A DNA stretch of 64,000 bases from Ilex aquifolium (lineage: Eukaryota; Streptophyta; Magnoliopsida; Aquifoliales; Aquifoliaceae). Under the pieces are notes generated by a model. That model did not search any database. It worked only from the letters and a program-made list of their open reading frames with translations, and was not told where the DNA came from. The position numbers and the translations under genes were made by a program. Within the stretch, counting starts at the first letter, position 1, and every line of letters begins with the position of its first letter. The stretch spans positions 34,149,780-34,213,779 of the forward strand of contig OX637401.1 in NCBI GenBank assembly GCA_951799425.1. Reading direction: 5' to 3'. Shown piece by piece: positions 49,751-63,396 of this stretch.

Positions 49751-50131
49751 TTATGTCCGATATACTATTTCATTTTAAAGGAGGACTACTTATTACACCA
49801 AACTTGCGTTACAATAGAGCCCATGCTAGAGGATTTTTCATGACTTTTGATGTGAATACAATGGTTAGGGATTCAAGAATTCTTTACAATGCATCAAAAA
49901 TCATCTTAATCAGAGATCGGAGTAAACAGTTATGTCAGAAATACTAAAGAATGGGAAATTACTTTTTTTTCCTAGTGGAGGGGAATGGCCAACTATACCA
50001 AACTTAGATCACCATTTCGAACTTATTGGAAGATGAATCACCAATTTTGATCCGAATATATTGGTTATGGTTTCAAGTTCTCTTTACAATGCCGCATGAG
50101 TTAGCTCAATCCGGGTTGGGGAGAAAAAGTT

Positions 50132-51268
50132 ATGTCCGATATACTATTTCATTTTAAAGGAGGACTACTTATTACACCAAACTTACGTTACAATAGAGCC
50201 CATGCTAGAGGATTTTTCATGACTTTTGATGTGAATAAAATGGTTAGGGATTCAAGAATTCTTTTCAATGCAGCATGAATCATCTTAATCAGAGACCGGA
50301 GTAAAAAGTTATGTAAGAAATACTAAAGAATGGGAAATTACATTTTTTTCCTAGTGGAGGGGAATGGCCAACTATACCAAACTTCCATCACCATTTCGAA
50401 CTTGTTGGAAGATGAATCACCAATTTTGATCTCAATATATTGGTTAGGGTTTCAAGTTCTCTTTACAATGCCGCAAAATTTAGCTCAATCCGAGTTCGGG
50501 AGACAAAGTTATGTCCGATATACTATTTCAATTTAAAGGAGGACTACTTATTACACCAAACTTGCGTTACAATAAAGCCCATGCTAGAGGATTTTTCATG
50601 ACTTTTGATGTGAATAAAATGGTTAGGGATTCAAGAATTCTTTTCAATGCAGCATGAATCATCTTAATCAGAGACCGGAGTAAAAAGTTATGCCAGAAAT
50701 ACTAAAGAATGGGAAATTACATTTTTTTCCTAGTGGAGGGGAATGGCCAACTATACCAAACTTCCATCACCATTTCAAACTTGTTAGAAGATGAATCACC
50801 AATTTTGATCTCAATATATTGGTTAGGGTTTCAAGTTCTCTTTACAATGCCGCAAGAGTTAGCTCAATCCGAGTTCGGGAGAAAAAGTTATGTCCGATAT
50901 ACTATTTCATTTTAAAGGAGGACTACTTATTACACCAAACTTGCGTTACAATAGAGCCCATGCTAGAGGATTTTTCATGACTTTTGATGTGAATACAATG
51001 GTTAGGGATTCAAGAATTCTTTACAATGCATCAAGAATCATCTTAATCAGAGACCGGAGTAAAAAGTTATGTAAGAAATACTAAAGAATGGGAAATTACA
51101 TTTTTTTCCTAGTGGAGGGGAATGGCCAACTATACCAAACTTAGATCACCATTTCGAACTTATTGGAAGATGAATCACCAATTTTGATCTCAATATATTG
51201 GTTATGGTTTCAAGTTCTCTTTACAATGCCGCAAGAGTTAGCTCAATCCGAGTTCGGGAGAAAAAGTT
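50132..51268 (+). repeat. Three mixed units including a recombinant unit
   Basis: The unit at 50132 has ACTTACGTTAC and GCAGCATGA and is preceded by CCGCATGAG and GGGTTGGGGAG. The next, 50511, has TTCAATTTAAAG and ACAATAAAGCCC and is preceded by GGGAGACAAAG. Unit 50890 has AATACAATGG (C at 50996) but TAAAAAG (A at 51064) where all other AATACAATGG units seen have TAAACAG; from there it follows the TATGTAAGAAATAC / TTACATTTTTTTCC state. It is therefore a crossover product of two unit classes. Confidence 0.68.
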
Positions 51269-54200
51269 ATGTCTGATATACTATTTCATTTTAAAGGAGG
51301 ACTACTTATTACACCAAACTTGCGTTACAATAGAGCCCATGCTAGAGGATTTTTCATGACTTTTGATGTGAATAAAATGGTTAGGGATTCAAGAATTCTT
51401 TACAATGCATCAAGAATCATCTTAATCAGAGACCGGAGTAAAAAGTTATGTCAGAAATACTAAAGAATGGGAAATTACTTTTTTTTCCTTGTGGAGGGGA
51501 ATGGCCAACTATACCAAACTTCCATCACCATTTCGAACTTGTTAGAAGATGAATCACCAATTTTGATCCGAATATATTGGTTAGGGTTTCAAGTTCTCTT
51601 TACAATGCCGCAAGAGTTAGCTCAATCCGGGTTGGGGAGAAAAAGTTATGTCCGATATACTATTTCATTTTAAAGGAGGACTACTTATTACACCAAACTT
51701 GCGTTACAATAGAGCCCTTGCTAGAGGATTTTTCATGACTTTTGATGTGAATAAAAAGGTTAGGGATTCAAGAATTCTTTACAATGCATCAAGAATCGTC
51801 TTAATCAGAGACCGGAGTAAAAAGTTATGTCAGAAATACTAAAGAATGGGAAATTACTTTTTTTTCCTAGTGGAGGGGAATGGCCAACTATACCAAACTT
51901 AGATCACCATTTCGAACTTGTTAGAAGATGAATCACCAATTTTGATCTCAATATATTGGTTAGGGTTTCAAGTTCTCTTTACAATGCCGCAAGAGTTAGC
52001 TCAATCCGGGTTCGGGAGAAAAAGTTATGTCCGATATACTATTTTATTTTAAAGGAGGACTACTTATTACACCAAACTTGCGTTACAATAGAGCCCATGC
52101 TAGAGGATTTTTCATGACTTTTGATGTGAATAAAATGGTTAGGGATTCAAGAATTCTTTACAATGCATCAAGAATCATCTTAATCAGAGACCGGAGTAAA
52201 AAGTTATGTCAGAAATACTAAAGAATGGGAAATTACTTTTTTTTCCTAGTGGAGGGGAATGGCCAACTATACCAAACTTAGATCACCATTTCGAACTGGT
52301 TAGAAGATGAATCACCAATTTTGATCTCAATATATTGGTTAGGGTTTCAATTTCTCTTTACAATGCCGCAAGAGTTAGCTCAATCCGAGTTCGGGAGAAA
52401 AAGTTATGTCCGATATACTATTTCATTTTAAAGGAGGACTACTTATTACACCAAACTTGCGTTACAATAGAGCCCATGCTAGAGGATTTTTCATGACTTT
52501 TGATGTGAATAAAATGGTTAGGGATTCAAGAATTCTTTACAATGCATCAAGAATCATCTTAATCAGAGACCGGAGTAAAAAGTTATGTCAGAAATACTAA
52601 AGAATGAGAAATTACCTTTTTTTCCTAGTGGAGGGGAATGGCCAACTATACCAAACTTAGATCACCATTTCGAACTTGTTAGAAGATGAATCACCAATTT
52701 TGATCTGAATATATTGGTTAGGGTTTCAAGTTCTCTTTACAATGCCGCAAGAGTTAGCTCAATCCGGGTACGGGAGAAAAAGTTATGTCCGATATACTAT
52801 TTCATTTTAAAGGAGGACTACTTATTACACCAAACTTGCGTTACAATAGAGCCCATGCTAGAGGATTTTTCATGACTTTTGATGTGAATAAAATGGTTAG
52901 GGATTCAAGAATTCTTTACAATGCATCAAGAATCATCTTAATCAGAGACCGGAGTAAAAAGTTATGTCAGAAATACTAAAGAATGGGAAATTACTTTTTT
53001 TTCCTAGTGGAGGGGAATGGCCAACTATACCAAACTTAGATCACCATTTCGAACTTGTTAGAAGATGAATCACCAATTTTGATCTCAATATATTGGTTAG
53101 GGTTTCAAGTTCTCTTTACAATGCCGCAAGAGTTAGCTCAATCCGAGTTCGGGAGAAAAAGTTATGTCCGATATACTATTTCATTTTAAAGGAGGACTAC
53201 TTATTACACCAAACTTGCGTTACAATAGAGCCCATGCTAGAGGATTTTTCATGACTTTTGATGTGAATAAAATGGTTAGGGATTCAAGAATTCTTTACAA
53301 TGCATCAAGAATCATCTTAATCAGAGACCGGAGTAAAAAGTTATGTCAGAAATACTAAAGAATGGGAAATTACTTTTTTTTCCTAGTGGAGGGGAATGGC
53401 CAACTATACCAAACTTTCATCACCATTTCGAACTTATTGGAAGATGAATCACCAATTTTGATCTCAATATATTGGTTATGGTTTCAAGTTCTCTTTACAA
53501 TGCCGCAAGAGTTAACTCAATCCGAGTTCGGGAGAAAAAGTTCTGTCCGATATACTATTTCATTTTAAAGGAGGACTACTTATTACACCAAACTTGCGTT
53601 ACAATAGAGCCCATGCTAGAGGATTTTTCATGAGTTTTGATGTGAATAAAATGGTTAGGGATTCAAGAATTCTTTTCAATGCAGCATGAATCATCTTAAT
53701 CAGAGACCGGAGTAAAAAGTTATGTCAGAAATACAAAAAAATGGGAAATTACATTTTTTTCCTAGTGGAGGGGAATGGCCAACTATACCAAACTTCCATC
53801 ACCATTTCGAACTTGTTAGAAGATGAATCACCAATTTTGATCTCAATATATTGGTTAGGGTTTCAAGTTCTCTTTACAATGCCGCAAGAGTTACCTCAAT
53901 CCGAGTTCGGGAGAAAAAGTTATGTCCGATATACTATTTCATTTTAAAGGAGGACTACTTATTACACCAAACTTGCGTTACAATAGAGCCCATGCTAGAG
54001 GATTTTTCATGAGTTTTGATGTGAATAAAATGGTTAGGGATTCAAGAATTCTTTTCAATGCAGCATGAATCATCTTAATCAGAGACCGGAGTAAAAAGTT
54101 ATGTCAGAAATACTAAAGAATGGGAAATTACATTTTTTTCCTAGTGGAGGGGAATGGCCAACTATACCAAACTTCCATCACCATTTCGAACTTGTTAGAA

Positions 54201-54300
54201 GATGAATCACCAATTTTGATCTCAATATATTGGTTAGGGTTTCAAGTTATCTTTACAATGCCGCAAGAGTTAGCTCAATCCGAGTTCGGGAGAAAAAGTT
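51269..54300 (+). repeat. Eight mixed units ahead of the 12-unit repeat
   Basis: The first two units carry a rare set: TTTTCCTTGTGGAGG (near 51487), GGGTTGGGGAG (near 51630), GAGCCCTTGCTAG and GAATAAAAAGGTTAG (near 51752). The same set returns at 63397-64000. Then follow a TTTTATTTTAAAG unit (52027), three plain units (52406, 52785, 53164), and two units of the CATGAGTTTTG / GCAGCATGA class (53543, 53922). Unit 53543 has GTTCTGTCCG and 53922 is preceded by TTACAAAAAAATGG-type sequence and contains AGTTACCTC in the half A before it. These last two resemble the end of the 12-unit repeat. Confidence 0.65.
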
Positions 54301-57300
54301 ATGTCCGATATACTATTTCATTTTAAAGGAGGACTACTTATTACACAAAACTTGTGTTACAATAGAGCCCATGCTAGAGGATTTTTCATGACTTTTGATG
54401 TGAATAAAATGGTTAGGGATTCAAGAATTCTTTACAATGCATCAAGAATCATCTTAATCAGAGACCGGAGTAAAAAGTTATGTCAGAAATACTAAAGAAT
54501 GAGAAATTACCTTTTTTTCCTAGTGGAGGGGAATGGCCAACTATACCAAACTTAGATCACCATTTCGAACTTGGTAGAAGATGAATCACCAATTTTGATC
54601 TGAATATATTGGTTAGGGTTTCAACTTCTCTTTACAATGCCGCAAGAGTTAGCTCAATCCGGGTTCGGGAGAAAAAGTTATGTCCGATATACTATTTCAT
54701 TTTAAAGGAGGACTACTTATTACACCAAACTTGCGTTACAATAGAGCCCATGCTAGAGGATTTTTCATGACTTTTGATGTGAATAAAATGGTTAGGGATT
54801 CAAGATTTCTTTACAATGCATCAAGAATCATCTTAATCAGAGACCGGAGTAAAAAGTTATGTCAGAAATACTAAAGAATGGGAAATTACTTTTTTTTCCT
54901 AGTGGAGGGGAATGGCCAACTATACCAAATTTAGATCACCATTTCGAACTTGTTAGAAGATGAATCACCAATTTTGATCTCAATATATTGGTTAGGGTTT
55001 CAAGTTCTCTTTACAATGCCGCAAGAGTTAGCTCAATCCGAGTTCGGGAGAAAAAGTTATGTCCGATATACTATTTCATTTTAAAGGAGGACTACTTATT
55101 ACACCAAACTTGCGTTACAATAGAGCCCATGCTAGAGGATTTTTCATGAGTTTTGATGTGAATAAAATGGTTAGGGATTCAAGAATTCTTTACAATGCAT
55201 CAAGAATCATCTTAATCAGAGACCGGAGTAAAAAGTTATGTCAGAAATACCAAAGAATGGGAAATTACTTTTTTTTCCTAGTGGAGGGGAATGGCCAACT
55301 ATACCAAACTTTCATCACCATTTCGAACTTATTGGAAGATGAATCACCAATTTTGATCTCAATATATTGGTTATGGTTTCAAGTTCTCTTTACAATGCCG
55401 CAAGAGTTAACTCAATCCGAGTTCGGGAGAAAAAGTTCTGTCCGATATACTATTTCATTTTAAAGGAGGACTACTTATTACACCAAACTTGCGTTACAAT
55501 AGAGCCCATGCTAGAGGATTTTTCATGAGTTTTGATGTGAATAAAATGGTTAGGGATTCAAGAATTCTTTTCAATGCAGCATGAATCATCTTAATCAGAG
55601 ACCGGAGTAAAAAGTTATGTCAGAAATACAAAAAAATGGGAAATTACATTTTTTTCCTAGTGGAGGGGAATGGCCAACTATACCAAACTTCCATCACCAT
55701 TTCGAACTTGTTAGAAGATGAATCACCAATTTTGATCTGAATATATTGGTTAGGGTTTCAAGTTCTCTTTACAATGCCGCAAGAGTTAGCTCAATCCGAG
55801 TTCGGGAGAAAAAGTTATGTCCGATATACTATTTCATTTTAAAGGAGGACTACTTATTACACCAAACTTGCGTTACAATAGAGCCCATGCTAGAGGATTT
55901 TTCATGAGTTTTGATGTGAATAAAATGGTTAGGGATTCAAGAATTCTTTTCAATGCAGCATGAATCATCTTAATCAGAGACCGGAGTAAAAAGTTATGTC
56001 AGAAATACAAAAAAATGGGAAATTACATTTTTTTCCTAGTGGAGGGGAATGGCCAACTATACCAAACTTCCATCACCATTTCGAACTTGTTAGAAGATGA
56101 ATCACCAATTTTGATCTCAATATATTGGTTAGGGTTTCAAGTTCTCTTTACAATGCCGCAAGAGTTAGCTCAATCCGAGTTCGGGAGAAAAAGTTATGTC
56201 CGATATACTATTTCATTTTAAAGGAGGACTACTTATTACACCAAACTTGCGTTACAATAGAGCCCATGCTAGAGGATTTTTCATGAGTTTTGATGTGAAT
56301 AAAATGGTTAGGGATTCAAGAATTCTTTTCAATGCAGCATGAATCATCTTAATCAGAGACCGGAGTAAAAAGTTATGTCAGAAATACTAAAGAATGGGAA
56401 ATTACATTTTTTTCCTAGTGGAGGGGAATGGCCAACTATACCAAACTTCCATCACCATTTCGAACTTGTTAGAAGATGAATCACCAATTTTGATCTCAAT
56501 ATATTGGTTAGGGTTTCAAGTTATCTTTACAATGCCGCAAGAGTTAGCTCAATCCGAGTTCGGGAGAAAAAGTTATGTCCGATATACTATTTCATTTTAA
56601 AGGAGGACTACTTATTACACAAAACTTGCGTTACAATAGAGCCCATGCTAGAGGATTTTTCATGACTTTTGATGTGAATAAAATGGTTAGGGATTCAAGA
56701 ATTCTTTACAATGCATCAAGAATCATCTTAATCAGAGACCGGAGTAAAAAGTTATGTCAGAAATACCAAAGAATGGGAAATTACTTTTTTTTCCTAGTGG
56801 AGGGGAATGGCCAACTATACCAAACTTTCATCACCATTTCGAACTTATTGGAAGATGAATCACCAATTTTGATCTCAATATATTGGTTATGGTTTCAAGT
56901 TATCTTTACAATGCCGCAAGAGTTAGCTCAATCCGAGTTCGGGAGAAAAAGTTATGTCCGATATACTATTTCATTTTAAAGGAGGACTACTTATTACACA
57001 AAACTTGCGTTACAATAGAGCCCATGCTAGAGGATTTTTCATGACTTTTGATGTGAATAAAATGGTTAGGGATTCAAGAATTCTTTACAATGCATCAAGA
57101 ATCATCTTAATCAGAGACCGGAGTAAAAAGTTATGTCAGAAATACTAAAGAATGAGAAATTACCTTTTTTTCCTAGTGGAGTGGAATGGCCAACTATACC
57201 AAACTTAGATCACCATTTCGAACTTCTTAGAAGATGAATCACCAATTTTGATCTGAATATATTGGTTAGGGTTTCAAGTTCTCTTTACAATGCCGCAAGA

Positions 57301-58848
57301 GTTAGCTCAATCCGGGTTCGGGAGAAAAAGTTATGTCCGATATACTATTTCATTTTAAAGGAGGACTACTTATTACACCAAACTTGCGTTACAATAGAGC
57401 CCATGCTAGAGGATTTTTCATGACTTTTGATGTGAATAAAATGGTTAGGGATTCAAGAATTCTTTACAATGCATCAAGAATCATCTTAATCAGAGACCGG
57501 AGTAAAAAGTTATGTCAGAAATACTAAAGAATGGGAAATTACTTTTTTTTCCTAGTGGAGGGGAATGGCCAACTATACCAAATTTAGATCACCATTTCGA
57601 ACTTGTTAGAAGATGAATCACCAATTTTGATCTCAATATATTGGTTAGGGTTTCAAGTTCTCTTTACAATGCCGCAAGAGTTAGCTCAATCCGAGTTCGG
57701 GAGAAAAAGTTATGTCCGATATACTATTTCATTTTAAAGGAGGACTACTTATTACACCAAACTTGCGTTACAATAGAGCCCATGCTAGAGGATTTTTCTT
57801 GACTTTTGATGTGAATAAAATGGTTAGGGATTCAAGAATTCTTTACAATGCATCAAGAATCATCTTAATCAGAGACCGGAGTAAAAAGTTATGTCAGAAA
57901 TACCAAAGAATGGGAAATTACTTTTTTTTCCTAGTGGAGGGGAATGGCCAACTATACCAAACTTTCATCACCATTTCGAACTTATTGGAAGATGAATCAC
58001 CAATTTTGATCTCAATATATTGGTTATGGTTTCAAGTTCTCTTTACAATGCCGCAAGAGTTAACTCAATCCGAGTTCGGGAGAAAAAGTTCTGTCCGATA
58101 TACTATTTCATTTTAAAGGAGGACTACTTATTACACCAAACTTGCGTTACAATAGAGCCCATGCTAGAGGATTTTTCATGAGTTTTGATGTGAATAAAAT
58201 GGTTAGGGATTCAAGAATTCTTTTCAATACAGCATGAATCATCTTAATCAGAGACCGGAGTAAAAAGTTATGTCAGAAATACAAAAAAATGGGAAATTAC
58301 ATTTTTTTCCTAGTGGAGGGGAATGGCCAACTATACCAAACTTCCATCACCATTTCGAACTTGTTAGAAGATGAATCACCAATTTTGATCTCAATATATT
58401 GGTTAGGGTTTCAAGTTCTCTTTACAATGCCGCAAGAGTTAGCTCAATCCGAGTTCGGGAGAAAAAGTTATGTCCGATATACTATTTCATTTTAAAGGAG
58501 GACTACTTATTACACCAAACTTGCGTTACAATAGAGCCCATGCTAGAGGATTTTTCATGAGTTTTGATGTGAATAAAATGGTTAGGGATTCAAGAATTCT
58601 TTTCAATGCAGCATGAATCATCTTAATCAGAGACCGGAGTAAAAAGTTATGTCAGAAATACAAAAAAATGGGAAATTACATTTTTTTCCTAGTGGAGGGG
58701 AATGGCCAACTATACCAAACTTCCATCACCATTTCGAACTTGTTAGAAGATGAATCACCAATTTTGATCTCAATATATTGGTTAGGGTTTCAAGTTATCT
58801 TTACAATGCCGCAAGAGTTAGCTCAATCCGAGTTCGGGAGAAAAAGTT
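54301..58848 (+). repeat. 12-unit (4548-bp) higher-order repeat, copy 1
   Basis: Twelve units in a fixed order. Markers: ACACAAAACTTGTG (54301), CAAGATTTC (54680), CATGAGTTTTG with TACCAAAG (55059), GTTCTGTCCG (55438), two CATGAGTTTTG/GCAGCATGA units (55817, 56196), two ACACAAAACTTGCG units (56575, 56954), a plain unit (57333), TTTTTCTTGACTTTTG with TACCAAAG (57712), GTTCTGTCCG with CAATACAGCATG (58091), and a last one whose half A has CAAGTTATC. Private changes relative to copy 2 include GAACTTGGTAG near 54573, GGAGTGGAATGG near 57180 and GAACTTCTTAG near 57224. Confidence 0.87.
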
Positions 58849-61800
58849 ATGTCCGATATACTATTTCATTTTAAAGGAGGACTACTTATTACACAAAACT
58901 TGTGTTACAATAGAGCCCATGCTAGAGGATTTTTCATGACTTTTGATGTGAATAAAATGGTTAGGGATTCAAGAATTCTTTACAATGCATCAAGAATCAT
59001 CTTAATCAGAGACCGGAGTAAAAAGTTATGTCAGAAATACTAAAGAATGAGAAATTACCTTTTTTTCCTAGTGGAGGGGAATGGCCAACTATACCAAACT
59101 TAGATCACCATTTCGAACTTGTTAGAAGATGAATCACCAATTTTGATCTGAATATATTGGTTAGGGTTTCAACTTCTCTTTACAATGCCGCAAGAGTTAG
59201 CTCAATCCGGGTTCGGGAGAAAAAGTTATGTCCGATATACTATTTCATTTTAAAGGAGGACTACTTATTACACCAAACTTGCGTTACAATAGAGCCCATG
59301 CTAGAGGATTTTTCATGACTTTTGATGTGAATAAAATGGTTAGGGATTCAAGATTTCTTTACAATGCATCAAGAATCATCTTAATCAGAGACCGGAGTAA
59401 AAAGTTATGTCAGAAATACTAAAGAATGGGAAATTACTTTTTTTTCCTAGTGGAGGGGAATGGCCAACTATACCAAATTTAGATCACCATTTCGAACTTG
59501 TTAGAAGATGAATCACCAATTTTGATCTCAATATATTGGTTAGGGTTTCAAGTTCTCTTTACAATGCCGCAAGAGTTAGCTCAATCCGAGTTCGGGAGAA
59601 AAAGTTATGTCCGATATACTATTTCATTTTAAAGGAGGACTACTTATTACACCAAACTTGCGTTACAATAGAGCCCATGCTAGAGGATTTTTCATGAGTT
59701 TTGATGTGAATAAAATGGTTAGGGATTCAAGAATTCTTTACAATGCATCAAGAATCATCTTAATCAGAGACCGGAGTAAAAAGTTATGTCAGAAATACCA
59801 AAGAATGGGAAATTACTTTTTTTTCCTAGTGGAGGGGAATGGCCAACTATACCAAACTTTCATCACCATTTCGAACTTATTGGAAGATGAATCACCAATT
59901 TTGATCTCAATATATTGGTTATGGTTTCAAGTTCTCTTTACAATGCCGCAAGAGTTAACTCAATCCGAGTTCGGGAGAAAAAGTTCTGTCCGATATACTA
60001 TTTCATTTTAAAGGAGGACTACTTATTACACCAAACTTGCGTTACAATAGAGCCCATGCTAGAGGATTTTTCATGAGTTTTGATGTGAATAAAATGGTTA
60101 GGGATTCAAGAATTCTTTTCAATGCAGCATGAATCATCTTAATCAGAGACCGGAGTAAAAAGTTATGTCAGAAATACAAAAAAATGGGAAATTACATTTT
60201 TTTCCTAGTGGAGGGGAATGGCCAACTATACCAAACTTCCATCACCATTTCGAACTTGTTAGAAGATGAATCACCAATTTTGATCTGAATATATTGGTTA
60301 GGGTTTCAAGTTCTCTTTACAATGCCGCAAGAGTTAGCTCAATCCGAGTTCGGGAGAAAAAGTTATGTCCGATATACTATTTCATTTTAAAGGAGGACTA
60401 CTTATTACACCAAACTTGCGTTACAATAGAGCCCATGCTAGAGGATTTTTCATGAGTTTTGATGTGAATAAAATGGTTAGGGATTCAAGAATTCTTTTCA
60501 ATGCAGCATGAATCATCTTAATCAGAGACCGGAGTAAAAAGTTATGTCAGAAATACAAAAAAATGGGAAATTACATTTTTTTCCTAGTGGAGGGGAATGG
60601 CCAACTATACCAAACTTCCATCACCATTTCGAACTTGTTAGAAGATGAATCACCAATTTTGATCTCAATATATTGGTTAGGGTTTCAAGTTCTCTTTACA
60701 ATGCCGCAAGAGTTAGCTCAATCCGAGTTCGGGAGAAAAAGTTATGTCCGATATACTATTTCATTTTAAAGGAGGACTACTTATTACACCAAACTTGCGT
60801 TACAATAGAGCCCATGCTAGAGGATTTTTCATGAGTTTTGATGTGAATAAAATGGTTAGGGATTCAAGAATTCTTTTCAATGCAGCATGAATCATCTTAA
60901 TCAGAGACCGGAGTAAAAAGTTATGTCAGAAATACTAAAGAATGGGAAATTACATTTTTTTCCTAGTGGAGGGGAATGGCCAACTATACCAAACTTCCAT
61001 CACCATTTCGAACTTGTTAGAAGATGAATCACCAATTTTGATCTCAATATATTGGTTAGGGTTTCAAGTTATCTTTACAATGCCGCAAGAGTTAGCTCAA
61101 TCCGAGTTCGGGAGAAAAAGTTATGTCCGATATACTATTTCATTTTAAAGGAGGACTACTTATTACACAAAACTTGCGTTACAATAGAGCCCATGCTAGA
61201 GGATTTTTCATGACTTTTGATGTGAATAAAATGGTTAGGGATTCAAGAATTCTTTACAATGCATCAAGAATCATCTTAATCAGAGACCGGAGTAAAAAGT
61301 TATGTCAGAAATACCAAAGAATGGGAAATTACTTTTTTTTCCTAGTGGAGGGGAATGGCCAACTATACCAAACTTTCATCACCATTTCGAACTTATTGGA
61401 AGATGAATCACCAATTTTGATCTCAATATATTGGTTATGGTTTCAAGTTATCTTTACAATGCCGCAAGAGTTAGCTCAATCCGAGTTCGGGAGAAAAAGT
61501 TATGTCCGATATACTATTTCATTTTAAAGGAGGACTACTTATTACACAAAACTTGCGTTACAATAGAGCCCATGCTAGAGGATTTTTCATGACTTTTGAT
61601 GTGAATAAAATGGTTAGGGATTCAAGAATTCTTTACAATGCATCAAGAATCATCTTAATCAGAGACCGGAGTAAAAAGTTATGTCAGAAATACTAAAGAA
61701 TGAGAAATTACCTTTTTTTCCTAGTGGAGGGGAATGGCCAACTATACCAAACTTAGATCACCATTTCGAACTTGTTAGAAGATGAATCACCAATTTTGAT

Positions 61801-63396
61801 CTGAATATATTGGTTAGGGTTTCAAGTTCTCTTTACAATGCCGCAAGAGTTAGCTCAATCCGGGTTCGGGAGAAAAAGTTATGTCCGATATACTATTTCA
61901 TTTTAAAGGAGGACTACTTATTACACCAAACTTGCGTTACAATAGAGCCCATGCTAGAGGATTTTTCATGACTTTTGATGTGAATAAAATGGTTAGGGAT
62001 TCAAGAATTCTTTACAATGCATCAAGAATCATCTTAATCAGAGACCGGAGTAAAAAGTTATGTCAGAAATACTAAAGAATGGGAAATTACTTTTTTTTCC
62101 TAGTGGAGGGGAATGGCCAACTATACCAAATTTAGATCACCATTTCGAACTTGTTAGAAGATGAATCACCAATTTTGATCTCAATATATTGGTTAGGGTT
62201 TCAAGTTCTCTTTACAATGCCGCAAGAGTTAGCTCAATCCGAGTTCGGGAGAAAAAGTTATGTCCGATATACTATTTCATTTTAAAGGAGGACTACTTAT
62301 TACACCAAACTTGCGTTACAATAGAGCCCATGCTAGAGGATTTTTCTTGACTTTTGATGTGAATAAAATGGTTAGGGATTCAAGAATTCTTTACAATGCA
62401 TCAAGAATCATCTTAATCAGAGACCGGAGTAAAAAGTTATGTCAGAAATACCAAAGAATGGGAAATTACTTTTTTTTCCTAGTGGAGGGGAATGGCCAAC
62501 TATACCAAACTTTCATCACCATTTCGAACTTATTGGAAGATGAATCACCAATTTTGATCTCAATATATTGGTTATGGTTTCAAGTTCTCTTTACAATGCC
62601 GCAAGAGTTAACTCAATCCGAGTTCGGGAGAAAAAGTTCTGTCCGATATACTATTTCATTTTAAAGGAGGACTACTTATTACACCAAACTTGCGTTACAA
62701 TAGAGCCCATGCTAGAGGATTTTTCATGAGTTTTGATGTGAATAAAATGGTTAGGGATTCAAGAATTCTTTTCAATACAGCATGAATCATCTTAATCAGA
62801 GACCGGAGTAAAAAGTTATGTCAGAAATACAAAAAAATGGGAAATTACATTTTTTTCCTAGTGGAGGGGAATGGCCAACTATACCAAACTTCCATCACCA
62901 TTTCGAACTTGTTAGAAGATGAATCACCAATTTTGATCTCAATATATTGGTTAGGGTTTCAAGTTCTCTTTACAATGCCGCAAGAGTTAGCTCAATCCGA
63001 GTTCGGGAGAAAAAGTTATGTCCGATATACTATTTCATTTTAAAGGAGGACTACTTATTACACCAAACTTGCGTTACAATAGAGCCCATGCTAGAGGATT
63101 TTTCATGAGTTTTGATGTGAATAAAATGGTTAGGGATTCAAGAATTCTTTTCAATGCAGCATGAATCATCTTAATCAGAGACCGGAGTAAAAAGTTATGT
63201 CAGAAATACAAAAAAATGGGAAATTACATTTTTTTCCTAGTGGAGGGGAATGGCCAACTATACCAAACTTCCATCACCATTTCGAACTTGTTAGAAGATG
63301 AATCACCAATTTTGATCTCAATATATTGGTTAGGGTTTCAAGTTATCTTTACAATGCCGCAAGAGTTAGCTCAATCCGAGTTCGGGAGAAAAAGTT
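58849..63396 (+). repeat. 12-unit (4548-bp) higher-order repeat, copy 2
   Basis: The same twelve units in the same order, shifted by exactly 4548 bp, including the rare CAATACAGCATG (near 62758) and the two adjacent ACACAAAACTTGCG units (61123, 61502). By eye only about three substitutions separate the copies, so this duplication is the youngest large event visible in the window. The final half A (CAAGTTATC near 63344) is intact, but the next unit is not the ACACAAAACTTGTG unit that should begin a third copy. Confidence 0.87.

Larger units (their letters stand above)
48400..50051 (+). repeat. 2-unit (759-bp) tandem duplication
   Basis: About 48400-49292 recurs at 49159-50051, a shift of 759 bp = 2 x 379 + 1. 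Both copies carry GATGTCAATAAAATGG, GAATCCCCAATTTT (near 48898 and 49657), the same extra A in GGAGAAAAAAG, CATCAAAAATC and GAGATCGGAG. The identity ends at 50052, where GATCCGAA replaces GATCTCAA. Because the rare one-base insertion is present in both, it arose before the duplication. Confidence 0.85.

Noticed and set aside
55059-55463. 134-codon open frames (also at 56575, 57712, 59607, 61123, 62260)
   Set aside because: They arise from one T-to-C change (TACTAAAG to TACCAAAG) that removes the stop between the half-B and half-A frames. The copies were made by the 12-unit duplication, so their number is not independent evidence of coding.
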